Shown here: positions 1-7,300 of the stretch, one piece after another
Layout of the letters: every line of letters begins with the position of its first letter
How positions within the stretch are numbered: position 1 is the first letter of the stretch
NCBI GenBank assembly: GCA_934394665.1
Contig: CAKRRS010000070.1
Location: 1 to 15,097, forward strand
Origin: an uncultured Acetatifactor sp.
GTDB lineage: Bacteria > Bacillota > Clostridia > Lachnospirales > Lachnospiraceae
Direction of reading: 5' to 3'
DNA: 15,097 bases
Translations under genes and position numbers: made by a program
The notes under the pieces: model-generated
The model's input: the letters and a program-made list of their open reading frames with translations, nothing else
The model's database searches: none
What the model was told of the DNA's origin: nothing

Positions 1-113
1 ATCTAAAGGAACATCAACAAGAGTTAACCGACCGCATTTATCGTGGAAAGTATACTCCGTCTCCAGTAAGACGCGCCACGATTCCCAAACCAGATGGTGG
101 TGTGCGAAAGCTT
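1..113 (+). pseudogene. Group II intron reverse transcriptase (LtrA-like), internal fragment
   Basis: Read in the frame starting at base 3, this encodes LKEHQQELTDRIYRGKYTPS followed by PVRRATIPKPDGGVRKL. That is the conserved stretch just before the first catalytic block of group II intron maturase/reverse transcriptases, where the family normally continues with GIPT. Here the family match stops after the KL codons at about base 113 and is replaced by sequence that reads as antisense of the neighbouring antitoxin. The frame stays open by chance to about 296. The left side runs out of the window, so the upstream part of the enzyme may exist, but the catalytic YADD region and maturase domain are missing on this side. 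Seen: motif and abrupt end. Inferred: a retroelement remnant or a rearrangement junction. Confidence 0.75.
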
Positions 114-126
114 GACATGCAATCAT
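113..126 (-). pseudogene. Possible start of a lost toxin gene (RelE/YoeB type position)
   Basis: In the frame where the antitoxin would end naturally, its TGA stop lies inside an ATGA overlap (bases 126-123). A new ATG therefore begins at 126 on the minus strand and reads M-I-A-C-Q before running into the reverse transcriptase fragment. A 4-base ATGA overlap is typical of antitoxin-toxin pairs. Only about four codons remain, so the toxin family cannot be named. This is an inference from the overlap geometry and the gene order known for Phd/YefM antitoxins. Confidence 0.3.
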
Positions 127-340
127 TTCCACTCATCCCGTTCAATGGATTTAACGAGATCATTGCAAGATATTCATTGTTTCTTGCAGCTTTTTCCAGT
201 CTGTTGTATTCATCCAGGCTCATTAAAACGATATTCTTTTCATTTTTTCGAGTAACGATAATAGTTTCGTGTTGGTCGGAAGCCTTGTCGCAGTAATCTT
301 TAAGGTTATTTCTGATCGTAGAGTAGTTTACGGCAACCAT
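123..340 (-). pseudogene. Phd/YefM-family antitoxin, apparently frameshifted, toxin lost
   Basis: The N-terminal 60 residues (MVAVNYSTIRNNLKDYCDKA..., then ETIIVTRKNEKNIVLMSLDEYNRLEKA) are a clear Phd/YefM antitoxin DNA-binding and dimerisation domain. The family binds its own operator and neutralises an mRNA-cleaving toxin. The start ATG at 340 has a good AAAGGAG site. After NNEYLA (about base 163) the uninterrupted frame gives unconvincing sequence that becomes antisense of the reverse transcriptase piece. Shifting one base yields DLVKSIERDEWK and a stop at 125-123, overlapping a possible toxin start as ATGA. I therefore favour a 1-base deletion near 160-166. The alternative is a chimeric 100-residue protein continuing to base 38. 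The DNA-binding half is intact, so the truncated product might still repress its promoter. Confidence 0.7.
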
Positions 341-370
341 GTTTTGCTCCTTTCTTGTTGAACAATATGC

Positions 371-388
371 TGTACAAGTTCTTGTACA
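371..388. promoter_or_regulatory. YefM-type double TGTACA operator
   Basis: The sequence TGTACAAGTTCTTGTACA is a perfect 8-bp inverted repeat with a 2-bp centre. It contains two self-complementary TGTACA hexamers whose centres are 12 bp apart. TGTACA cores in adjacent palindromes are the known binding sites of E. coli YefM. The site sits just downstream of the -10 box, over the expected transcription start, ideal for autorepression of the antitoxin gene. Confidence 0.75.
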
Positions 389-420
389 ATTATAGCACTA
401 TATTATTATGCCTCTGTCAA
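389..420 (-). promoter_or_regulatory. Antitoxin promoter with extended -10
   Basis: On the minus strand there is a perfect TTGACA (420-415) and a perfect TATAAT (394-389) preceded by TGC, an extended -10. The spacing is 20 bp, longer than the ideal 17, which the extended -10 may compensate. It reads towards the antitoxin start at 340 and directly abuts the TGTACA operator. Confidence 0.65.
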
Positions 421-570
421 CCGATGTGATCCATGAATCGTATAAAAATCATGGAATAAATAATATCAATATGATAGATTATAATTTGAAAAGACCCTCT
501 TGAATCGTTTGGATCAGGTGTTTATGATAAGATGAAATAAGAACATAGCGTAGCTTATTAGGAGATCATT

Positions 571-708
571 ATGTGTGGACGGTATTATGTGGATGACGAA
601 ACAGCAGAAGAAATCGAAAAAGTAATCCGCTTGGAGAGATCCGGACCATCAAACAGCTGCAGATACACTCCCAGGAACGAAAGAAGTATGCAGGTATTCC
701 ATCCATAG
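571..708 (+). pseudogene. SRAP/YedK (HMCES-like) N-terminal remnant
   Basis: This 45-codon frame begins MCGRYYVDDETAEEIEKVIR, the hallmark N-terminus of SOS-response-associated peptidase (SRAP) proteins. Their Cys2 forms a thiazolidine crosslink with abasic sites in single-stranded DNA. The catalytic Cys2 and a good AGGAG site six bases before the ATG are present. After about residue 22 the match fades and a stop arrives at 706-708. The remaining ~150-200 residues, including the catalytic Asn, Glu and His region, are not found downstream. Seen: start and early motif only. Inferred: a deletion remnant. A functional 45-residue peptide is unlikely. Confidence 0.75.
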
Positions 709-823
709 AGTTTGATTGTACGATTGTCATTTTAGGCAGACAGCTAGCCGCAAAGCTGATATACTATATGTCAGAGGGCAGGTGGGTGCTGAATTTCAAA
801 TAGTAAGAATGGAAACCATACCT

Positions 824-1786
824 ATGAAAATAAAAACTGAGGAAACCATAAAACTTATCAAATATGTCACGGGCTCCGTAGCTGCCGTACTGCTTGCTGC
901 AGCCATGCAGCTTCAGTTTTCCTATGCCGCAGGAATTATCACGCTCCTGACGATCCAGGATACGAAGAAGGAAACTGTGCGGATAACAGCGAAGCGCATG
1001 ATCATATTTGTGATCATGACGATCTTGTCAGCGACGATTTTTCCGCTTGCCGGATATCACGTATGGGCGTTCGGTGTTGTATTGATCCCGTATCTGCTTA
1101 GCTGTATGGTGTTAGACATGAAGGAAGCGATTGCTCCCATTGCAGTGCTTTGTACGCATTATGTTTCAGCTAAGAGCTGCAGTCTGTCCATGATCCTGAA
1201 TGAATTTCTCATCCTTATGATCGGAGCGGGGATAGGCACATTGTGGAATCTCTATATGCCGGATGGCAGAAGACAACTGTTGGAGTATCAGAAAACAGTG
1301 GATAACAAAATCGTGTACATCTTACGCAGAATGGCGATCTATATAGAACTGGAGGACAAGACGGATTATACAGGAAGCTGCTTTGATGAACTGGACGCAA
1401 TGCTTGCGAATCTGAAAAAAGAGGCATTGCGATATATGAATAATCATCTGATCACAGAGGATGATTACTATTATGAATATATGCAGATGCGAGCAAGGCA
1501 GTGCGTGATACTGAAAAGAATATATGCAGACATCATCCGCCTGAGCACTACACCGGAGCAGGGAAAAGCGCTGGCAGATTTTATACGTCAGACTGCAGAT
1601 GAGTTTGAAGAACAAAATAATGTGGAAACCTTGTTGTCAGAGTTAGAGAGACTGCATCACTACTATGAACAGCAGCGGCTCCCGGTCACGAGGCAGGAAT
1701 TTGAAAACCGGTCCATGCTGTATCATATCCTGGAAGACATGAAAGCGTTTCTTGACATCAAAAAAGACTTTATCACAGCAAGGTGA
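824..1786 (+). CDS. Aromatic acid exporter-like membrane protein (DUF939/ArAE_1)
   Basis: A 320-residue membrane protein. The N-terminal ~145 residues contain four to six hydrophobic segments with the family-typical LIKYVTGSVAAVLLA and SYAAGIITLLTIQDTKKET motifs. The C-terminal ~170 residues are charged and helical (for example YYYEYMQMRARQCVILKRI), matching the cytoplasmic ArAE_1_C domain. The family is related to aromatic carboxylate efflux proteins, but the substrate is unknown. The frame is open from a TTG at 716; I prefer ATG 824 (MKIKTEETIKLIK) because it matches the usual family start, with ATG 809 next. No start has a strong ribosome binding site, and a 10-base direct repeat (GGAAACCATA, 810 and 841) flanks this region. 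No clear promoter is visible; the gene lies between gene remnants, so its upstream part may have been rearranged. Confidence 0.8.
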   Translation: MKIKTEETIKLIKYVTGSVAAVLLAAAMQLQFSYAAGIITLLTIQDTKKETVRITAKRMIIFVIMTILSATIFPLAGYHVWAFGVVLIPYLLSCMVLDMKEAIAPIAVLCTHYVSAKSCSLSMILNEFLILMIGAGIGTLWNLYMPDGRRQLLEYQKTVDNKIVYILRRMAIYIELEDKTDYTGSCFDELDAMLANLKKEALRYMNNHLITEDDYYYEYMQMRARQCVILKRIYADIIRLSTTPEQGKALADFIRQTADEFEEQNNVETLLSELERLHHYYEQQRLPVTRQEFENRSMLYHILEDMKAFLDIKKDFITAR

Positions 1787-1819
1787 TGTATTATAATGTA
1801 AAAATCAAATTCAGAAAGA

Positions 1820-2032
1820 TACCCTCAATTCACTGCAAAAGGTGCGGTCATTCTTGGAGTCAGTAAAGATTCCGTGGCTTCTCATAAGAGATTTGAAGAA
1901 AAATACGGACTGGCATTTATACTTTTAGCGGATCCGGAGCGTAAAGTTATTGAAGCATATGATGTCTGGAAAGAAAAGAAAAACTATGGAAAAGTCTCTA
2001 TGGGCATGGTAAGGACTCCGGATGCTGTCTGA
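1820..2032 (+). pseudogene. BCP/PrxQ peroxiredoxin fragment lacking catalytic N-terminus
   Basis: The frame reads YPQFTAKGAVILGVSKDSVA, then SHKRFEEKYGL, LLADPERKVIEAYDVWKEKK and YGKVSMGMVRT. These are the middle and late parts of the thioredoxin-dependent thiol peroxidase BCP. The N-terminal ~50-60 residues with the peroxidatic Cys motif are absent: the frame is closed by a TAA at 1799-1801, about a dozen bases after the exporter stop. After MVRTPDAV an in-frame TGA occurs where the family continues with about 25-30 more residues. The same frame then stays open to a TAG at 2114-2116 without a recognisable family. There is no start codon or ribosome binding site. It is a decayed gene and cannot be an active peroxidase. 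Confidence 0.8.
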
Positions 2033-2150
2033 GACCTTGATAGCGGTATTTATATCGAACGGAAGCCTATATTGTCAGCTATGAAGGAAGCCGGTATTTG
2101 GCGGCTGGTATATTAGATCATCTCATTAGACAGTGGTAAAACCAGACTTA

Positions 2151-3428
2151 TTACAGCGATGCCTGAAACCGGAATTTTCCATCCTCAGCAAAAAATCCAT
2201 ACACTCCGTGATATTTTTCCACGACAGAGATCATACTTTTTACGCCGATGCCGTGATTGGGTTCGTGAGAGACAGGAATCTCATTTTCAAATACCGGATT
2301 CTGTAGATAGCTGTTTGCTATCTGTATACAGATCCGGTTATTTTTTTCGTAAACTTTTAACGTAATATAACGTTTCCCGGGAGCAGGAATCTTTTCGCAG
2401 GCGTGAATCGCGTTTTCCAGAGCATTTGCAAAAAGGCTGCACAGATCGGTGATCTGAAAACGTGAAAAATCAGAAGCAGTCACGGAAAGTTTCAACTCGA
2501 TTCCGGTATCTGACGCCTGACCGGCATAGGAAGAGAGAATCAGGTTCAGAGCGTCGTTTTCACAGTATCTGATCACACGGCTGTTATCGATATCGGCACA
2601 GATCTGGTGAATATATTCCAAAGCCTGTTCCAACTCATTTTCTGCAATACAGTTTTGCAAAAAGGTCATGTGATGTCTCAGATCATGACGATAGATGGAC
2701 GCCTGCTTCTGGGAAGCGGATAACTGCGCAATCTCCTTCTGTGCCTGTGCGGCTGCGGTGGTAAGCAGCAGATTTTCACGTTCCGCCGTGCTTTTCTTAT
2801 TGGAAAAATCCAGCGACACCATAGCCAGGATAAAAAAGAAGAGCACAAGAAAGCTGTCCATGAAATCAATAATGACCGGACCACCGGTATACAAGAGATC
2901 CGTGTAAACGGTCAGAGTGTATTCCAAAATATAATAGGAAAGTGGCAGCAGGAAAAAGAGCAACAGAGTCTTCTTATTCTCATAATGTAGACGGATGATA
3001 TAAGGCGCAATATAACGGATGACCAGATACAGCAGCGGAATCGTCACGCAGATAGAGACGAGATTGGCTACGACCGGACTGTCGTCGAAAAAGGAGGCTG
3101 CCAGCGTGCCGAACCATTTTCTGGGAGTGCACATCAGGTAAGCGGACAGCACAGAGATCGTCGCGATATAGATATTCCGGTGAAAGGCAAAACGGATCAG
3201 GAGGACCAGCGGCAGATGTATGAGCAGCGGATAGCATTTATAGAGCAGATTCTCCCCCATCATAAGGTAAGACAGAAGCTGTACTGCGCCCAAAGCAAGG
3301 GTCGTGATGATATAAGGGAGCTTATTGTCCTCAAAATGAATATCTGCAAGGTAGAGTGACATCACGATACCAAAGAAAAGGACAAAGCCGTAATTGATAA
3401 GTCCTAAAAGCGATGCAAGGCTGGTCAT
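2151..3428 (-). CDS. GHKL-family (AgrC-like) sensor histidine kinase
   Basis: A 425-residue membrane kinase. Residues 1-205 are mostly hydrophobic and form about six or seven transmembrane segments, with no large extracellular domain. A helical linker follows (about 206-245). The phospho-acceptor motif YRHDLRHHM has its His at 248. The ATPase domain shows the N-box LFANALENAIHA (Asn335, Asn339) and the glycine-rich NHGIGVKSM (391-399). This is the HPK10/AgrC-like class, which usually senses peptides or other small ligands through the membrane domain and phosphorylates a LytTR regulator. Its ATG overlaps the regulator's TGA by 4 bases (ATGA), so the two are translationally coupled. No agrB/agrD-like gene for a peptide signal is seen in the window. 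The signal is unknown. Confidence 0.93.
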   Translation of the reverse strand: MTSLASLLGLINYGFVLFFGIVMSLYLADIHFEDNKLPYIITTLALGAVQLLSYLMMGENLLYKCYPLLIHLPLVLLIRFAFHRNIYIATISVLSAYLMCTPRKWFGTLAASFFDDSPVVANLVSICVTIPLLYLVIRYIAPYIIRLHYENKKTLLLFFLLPLSYYILEYTLTVYTDLLYTGGPVIIDFMDSFLVLFFFILAMVSLDFSNKKSTAERENLLLTTAAAQAQKEIAQLSASQKQASIYRHDLRHHMTFLQNCIAENELEQALEYIHQICADIDNSRVIRYCENDALNLILSSYAGQASDTGIELKLSVTASDFSRFQITDLCSLFANALENAIHACEKIPAPGKRYITLKVYEKNNRICIQIANSYLQNPVFENEIPVSHEPNHGIGVKSMISVVEKYHGVYGFFAEDGKFRFQASL

Positions 3429-4144
3429 ATTGATTCCTCCATTTGAAAGGCAAGGTAGAGTCTCTTAATCTCCGAGATCCTGCGCTGGGCAAGCGGAAGG
3501 CATTTGCCGTTTGCCAGATATAGGTCGGCTGCGTCGATCCTGCGAATATAGTTCATGTTGACCAGCAAAGAGCGGTGTGCAAGGAGAAATTCCGGGTGCA
3601 GCAGCAACTGGTCGCAGACAGAAGCAAACTTTTCCACGCAGGTGATCTGACTGTTGTTTCTCAGGTAATAAATGACTTTTCGGTTCAAGGCTTCAATATA
3701 AATGATTTCAGAGATATGGACTTTGTGTACGTCGACGCTGCTCTTCAATACCAGACAGGAATCGCGGTCTTCGTTTCTGGTACGCATGATGTCGTCCAGA
3801 GCTTCAACCAGCCGGTCTCTTGAAACAGGTTTCACCAGGTAATTGGAAGCCTTCACGGCATAACTCTCTACCGCAAATTCGGGAGAAGACGTCAGGAAAA
3901 TAATGTCTGCGGCCTTGTCACTGCTTCGGATCTCTTTGGCCAGTTCGATGCCGTTCAGTCCCGGCATCACCACATCCAACAGATAAATATCATAATGCTC
4001 CTGTAAAAGATTCGACGCCAGCTCCGTACTGTTGTCGAAAGGCTTGTAGGAAAATTCTATGTTCCGCTGTGTCTGGTAATCTGCGAGAACAGACAGTATC
4101 CGGAACAGTTCATTCTTATCGTCATCGCATATTGCAATTTTCAT
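3425..4144 (-). CDS. LytTR-family response regulator
   Basis: A 239-residue two-domain regulator. The receiver (about 1-120) has the acidic pair DDD at 7-9, phospho-acceptor Asp57 in YLLDVVMPGLNG, Thr85 (IIFLTSS) and Lys105 (LVKPVS). The second half (about 133-235) is a LytTR DNA-binding domain, recognisable from IIYIEALNRKVIYYL, the AHRSLLVNMNYIRRI segment and the final LPLAQRR. LytTR proteins bind paired 9-bp direct repeats in target promoters. The start at 4144 is supported by an AAAGGGGA site about 10 bases upstream. It is the first gene of the operon with the kinase and diverges from the giant lipoprotein gene, its likely target. Confidence 0.95.
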   Translation of the reverse strand: MKIAICDDDKNELFRILSVLADYQTQRNIEFSYKPFDNSTELASNLLQEHYDIYLLDVVMPGLNGIELAKEIRSSDKAADIIFLTSSPEFAVESYAVKASNYLVKPVSRDRLVEALDDIMRTRNEDRDSCLVLKSSVDVHKVHISEIIYIEALNRKVIYYLRNNSQITCVEKFASVCDQLLLHPEFLLAHRSLLVNMNYIRRIDAADLYLANGKCLPLAQRRISEIKRLYLAFQMEESI

Positions 4145-4180
4145 GGAATCATTTCCCCTTTTTCACTTTGGTATAGAACT

Positions 4181-4209
4181 ATTATAACGGTACCTTAGAA
4201 AAAATACTA
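4181..4209 (-). promoter_or_regulatory. Possible promoter of the two-component operon
   Basis: On the minus strand a perfect TATAAT lies at 4186-4181, about 37 bases before the regulator start. The -35 position 17 bp upstream (4209-4204) is poor (TAGTAT). The LytTR-like repeats lie upstream of it, so autoregulation is possible but not shown. Confidence 0.4.
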
Positions 4210-4217
4210 TATGCGAA

Positions 4218-4256
4218 TCCATGTCGTTCATGTCGAAAAAAGTGTAATTCATGTAG
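4218..4256. promoter_or_regulatory. LytTR-type direct repeats (probable response-regulator sites)
   Basis: TTCATGTCG (4227-4235) and TTCATGTAG (4248-4256) are 9-bp direct repeats with a 12-bp spacer, giving a 21-bp period. A third copy, TCCATGTCG, immediately precedes them (4218-4226). The 9-12-9 layout is that described for AgrA and other LytTR regulators, although the bases do not match the general LytTR consensus closely. The last repeat ends five bases before the weak -35 of the lipoprotein promoter. Confidence 0.6.
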
Positions 4257-4261
4257 GTGCG

Positions 4262-4290
4262 TGAAATTTTATCCGCAAAAAGTGTACAAT
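4262..4290 (+). promoter_or_regulatory. Probable promoter of the giant lipoprotein gene
   Basis: A TACAAT -10 (4285-4290) is preceded, 17 bp upstream, by a weak -35 (TGAAAT, 4262-4267). A weak -35 next to LytTR-like repeats suggests an activator-dependent promoter. The predicted transcript would start near 4297, which supports a start codon at 4342 and excludes the GTG at 4261. Confidence 0.5.
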
Positions 4291-4341
4291 AGCATTGAAA
4301 ATGGCGACAGAAGTCGGAAAAATACGAGAGGACAAAAGCTT

Positions 4342-7300
4342 ATGAAAAAGGTACAAAAGCAACTAAAGAGAGCATTATCCATGGCATTGGCATTATCCAT
4401 GGTCGTGGGTATGCTCTCCGGCTGTGGTCTGGGACATGACACTGCATCAGATGTTGTAGTAGTGCAGGATAGTGTGACAGAAGTAAATGAGATCAGCCTG
4501 AGCAGTATGGATCAGGATACTTTTTTACTTTCTGCGGGAGAGACACCACAGCTTAAGTTTGAGACTGCAAACGGAAACGTCACGGATATTACGGTGACAC
4601 CGGATGACACGACGCTTCAGCCGTATCAGTACTATACCGTGACGTTTACGCTGACAGCAAACGAAAACGAAAGTTTTACGAAGACGGCGTCCATTACACT
4701 GAATGGCGTAGAACTGAAAGTAAAAAAATGGGCAAAGGATCAGTTGATCATAGAGTATACAACGCTTGCTCTGCCCGAGACCGTGACTACGGATGAGATG
4801 GCGAAGGTAACGAGCTACGGTGACGCAGCATCTGAAAGCAGTCTTGGTACCGCGAAGGTGCAGGCTTTATTGGACAGTGACCTTACGCTGTATTCAGAGG
4901 ATGGCAAAGAATCTTATACGGTGCAGAAGGGATATGTACCGCTATTCATGGTGCCTTCCTTTGTAGCAAATGGAGAACCGGAACAGATCAAGGATGGGGA
5001 ACGTGTTCAGATCATCAAGGAACATGGCGAAGAAGATTTTCCGGGAGCGGCCGGGGAATGGTACCGAATAGCCTATCGTGGAAAAGTAGGCTACCTGCCC
5101 GGTACTTTTGTGAAGGATGCAAAGGTACAGGCAAGTTCCGAGGATAAGGGGAAGACTTCGGAAACTACGAAACCTACAAATAAGACCGCGCAGACCAGGC
5201 CTGCGGTAAAACCGTCAGCCGGTCAGAACAATCAGACAACCGCACAGGCAGCCGGCAACAACAGCACAACCAGTTCGGGAAGTGGATCGGACAGTAGTTC
5301 TGGAAGCAGTTCCGATAGTGGTTCCGGCAGCAATTCGGGAAGCAACTCCGGCAGTGGTTCCGGAAGCAGCTCCGGCAATATTGATAAGACTGTATATTAT
5401 CAGATCGATTTTGATCTGGGAGGCGGAGTCAGCAGTAAGGATGCAATGCTGCCCAAGGCAATGATGGTGGTAAAGGATTCCCCCATCGATATCAACCAAC
5501 TGGCGACACCGTCTGTGCCCGGTTATCTATTCGAGGCATGGTACTACGACGCTGCCCTTACCAGACAGGTTTGTACCGGTGACAGGATCAACAGTAATCT
5601 GACGTTGTATGCGAAGGTGACAGAGATCACCGCCGACATGGATGTTGCGCAGGGGCAGGATAGTTACCTCTCCAAAGTAGATGTAAATGCAGATGCTTTT
5701 GCCATCACGGTGTTAAAACCAACGGGAGCAGATTCCACGGATTCCGGCACGGATGTGGCCAGTCTGCATAACCTTGCGGATCAGGATACATCCCTTTCAT
5801 TTGCTATCGCTAAACAGAACACCTCATTTACCTCGACAGACGGAAAGGTATACGACAAGTATACAATTACGTTCAGCGCATTAGAGCAGGGCGAGACTTA
5901 CCAGCTACAGCTAGTGAACAGTGATTATGTGTTCTATGAGGATAATGAGATACAGCCTGCTGCGGTCAGACTCTATAATTTCACCACCCAAATGGCAGAG
6001 GCGGAGAAGCTGAGTCTGAATCAGAATCTGGTCTATCTGCCAGAATCAGAAGTGAGTTATACAAAGGGCAGCGACTATCTGTCCGGACTGTTTACCGTAA
6101 ATGTCAATGATGACATGACAAAGTTAAATACTGTGGACGGCAGCGGAAGCTTTACCTACAACGGAAATCAGCAGATCGAGGTCGGGACCACGGTAGTAAT
6201 CTATGATGGCGCGGAAGTACCGAAATTAGGAGAAGACGGTCTGAAGTCAGCAGAGCAATATAACGGAAATGCGGCTTATGTGACCATCTCTAAAATAGTA
6301 GGAAATACCTATTATTATGGGGTTGCTGAAGCAGAGGACGTCCTGTTTACACCGGATGTCCTGCCGGTCAACACGGCAGATGATCAGGATACAGCGCCCG
6401 ATACCATAACGATCGCTACGGAAAAGCTGGATTTTTCAGGAAGCGCTTACCGGGAGATGGGACTGGATGAGAATACGACCGTAGATGTAGGGGATTACCT
6501 TGCTATCTATGAAGGCAGTCTGGATACGGCCGTGCAGCCTACCTATGGTCGGATTACAAAGATCACACCGTCGGATGACGGACAGAATACGATCCTGACT
6601 TACACGGTGGTGACTGAGGACGTAGTGCTGGATTCCATGACAGTGTACAGCACGGAGAAGATGGATATTGCACTGGATGATGCGACAGCTCATTCGATCG
6701 AACAGGAAATCGAGCAGCAGGCAATCGACAGCGGCTTCGCAGTGGAGGCGGCCAACTATCTGGCAACGGTAGCGCTGGGAACGGAGGAACTGCAGTCACT
6801 TACCGGAGATATGGGACTGCAGACGATGAGCCTGACAACACAGACCGGTGCAGTGGTACCTCAGAGTGAGATCAGCCTGTTCGCAGCGAGCAACAGGGTC
6901 TCCGTGGGAAAGCCGTCTGTGGTGGCAAATATCAGCCGCAGCTTACAGCACTTGACAGGGGGATCCAATGGCGTACGTGCCCAGCTGGAAGTCAGCTTCG
7001 ATGTGACAATGGGTTCCGGTGACAACAAACTGATCCTGAAAGTAGCTGCTACCTTCGAGCAGGAGATCGTGCTGAATCTGAACATCAAGGGAAAAGCAGT
7101 CTGGGGCAAAAAGTGGATATTCCCCTACATTAAGGACTACCGCATTACCACGAATCTGGATGCCGGCTCTTACACCGGTATCAGTATTACGGCAACGATC
7201 CGGGCAGAGGGCGAGGAGCCGGAATTTGACTGGTCAGAAGTGGCCGGTAAGGATTTGGGTGCCAAGATCAAGACCCTGATGGAGCAAAAGGACAAGTTCT

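Noticed and set aside
716..823. TTG start of the exporter-like gene
   Set aside because: There is no ribosome binding site and the extra 36 residues do not resemble the family N-terminus; ATG 824 (or 809) is more plausible.
2117..2150. Terminator between the convergent BCP fragment and the kinase gene
   Set aside because: I saw no hairpin followed by a T-run in either direction.
4261..4341. GTG at 4261 as the start of the giant lipoprotein
   Set aside because: It would place 27 residues before a perfect lipoprotein signal peptide and overlaps the likely promoter; ATG 4342 has the ribosome binding site and gives a proper lipobox.
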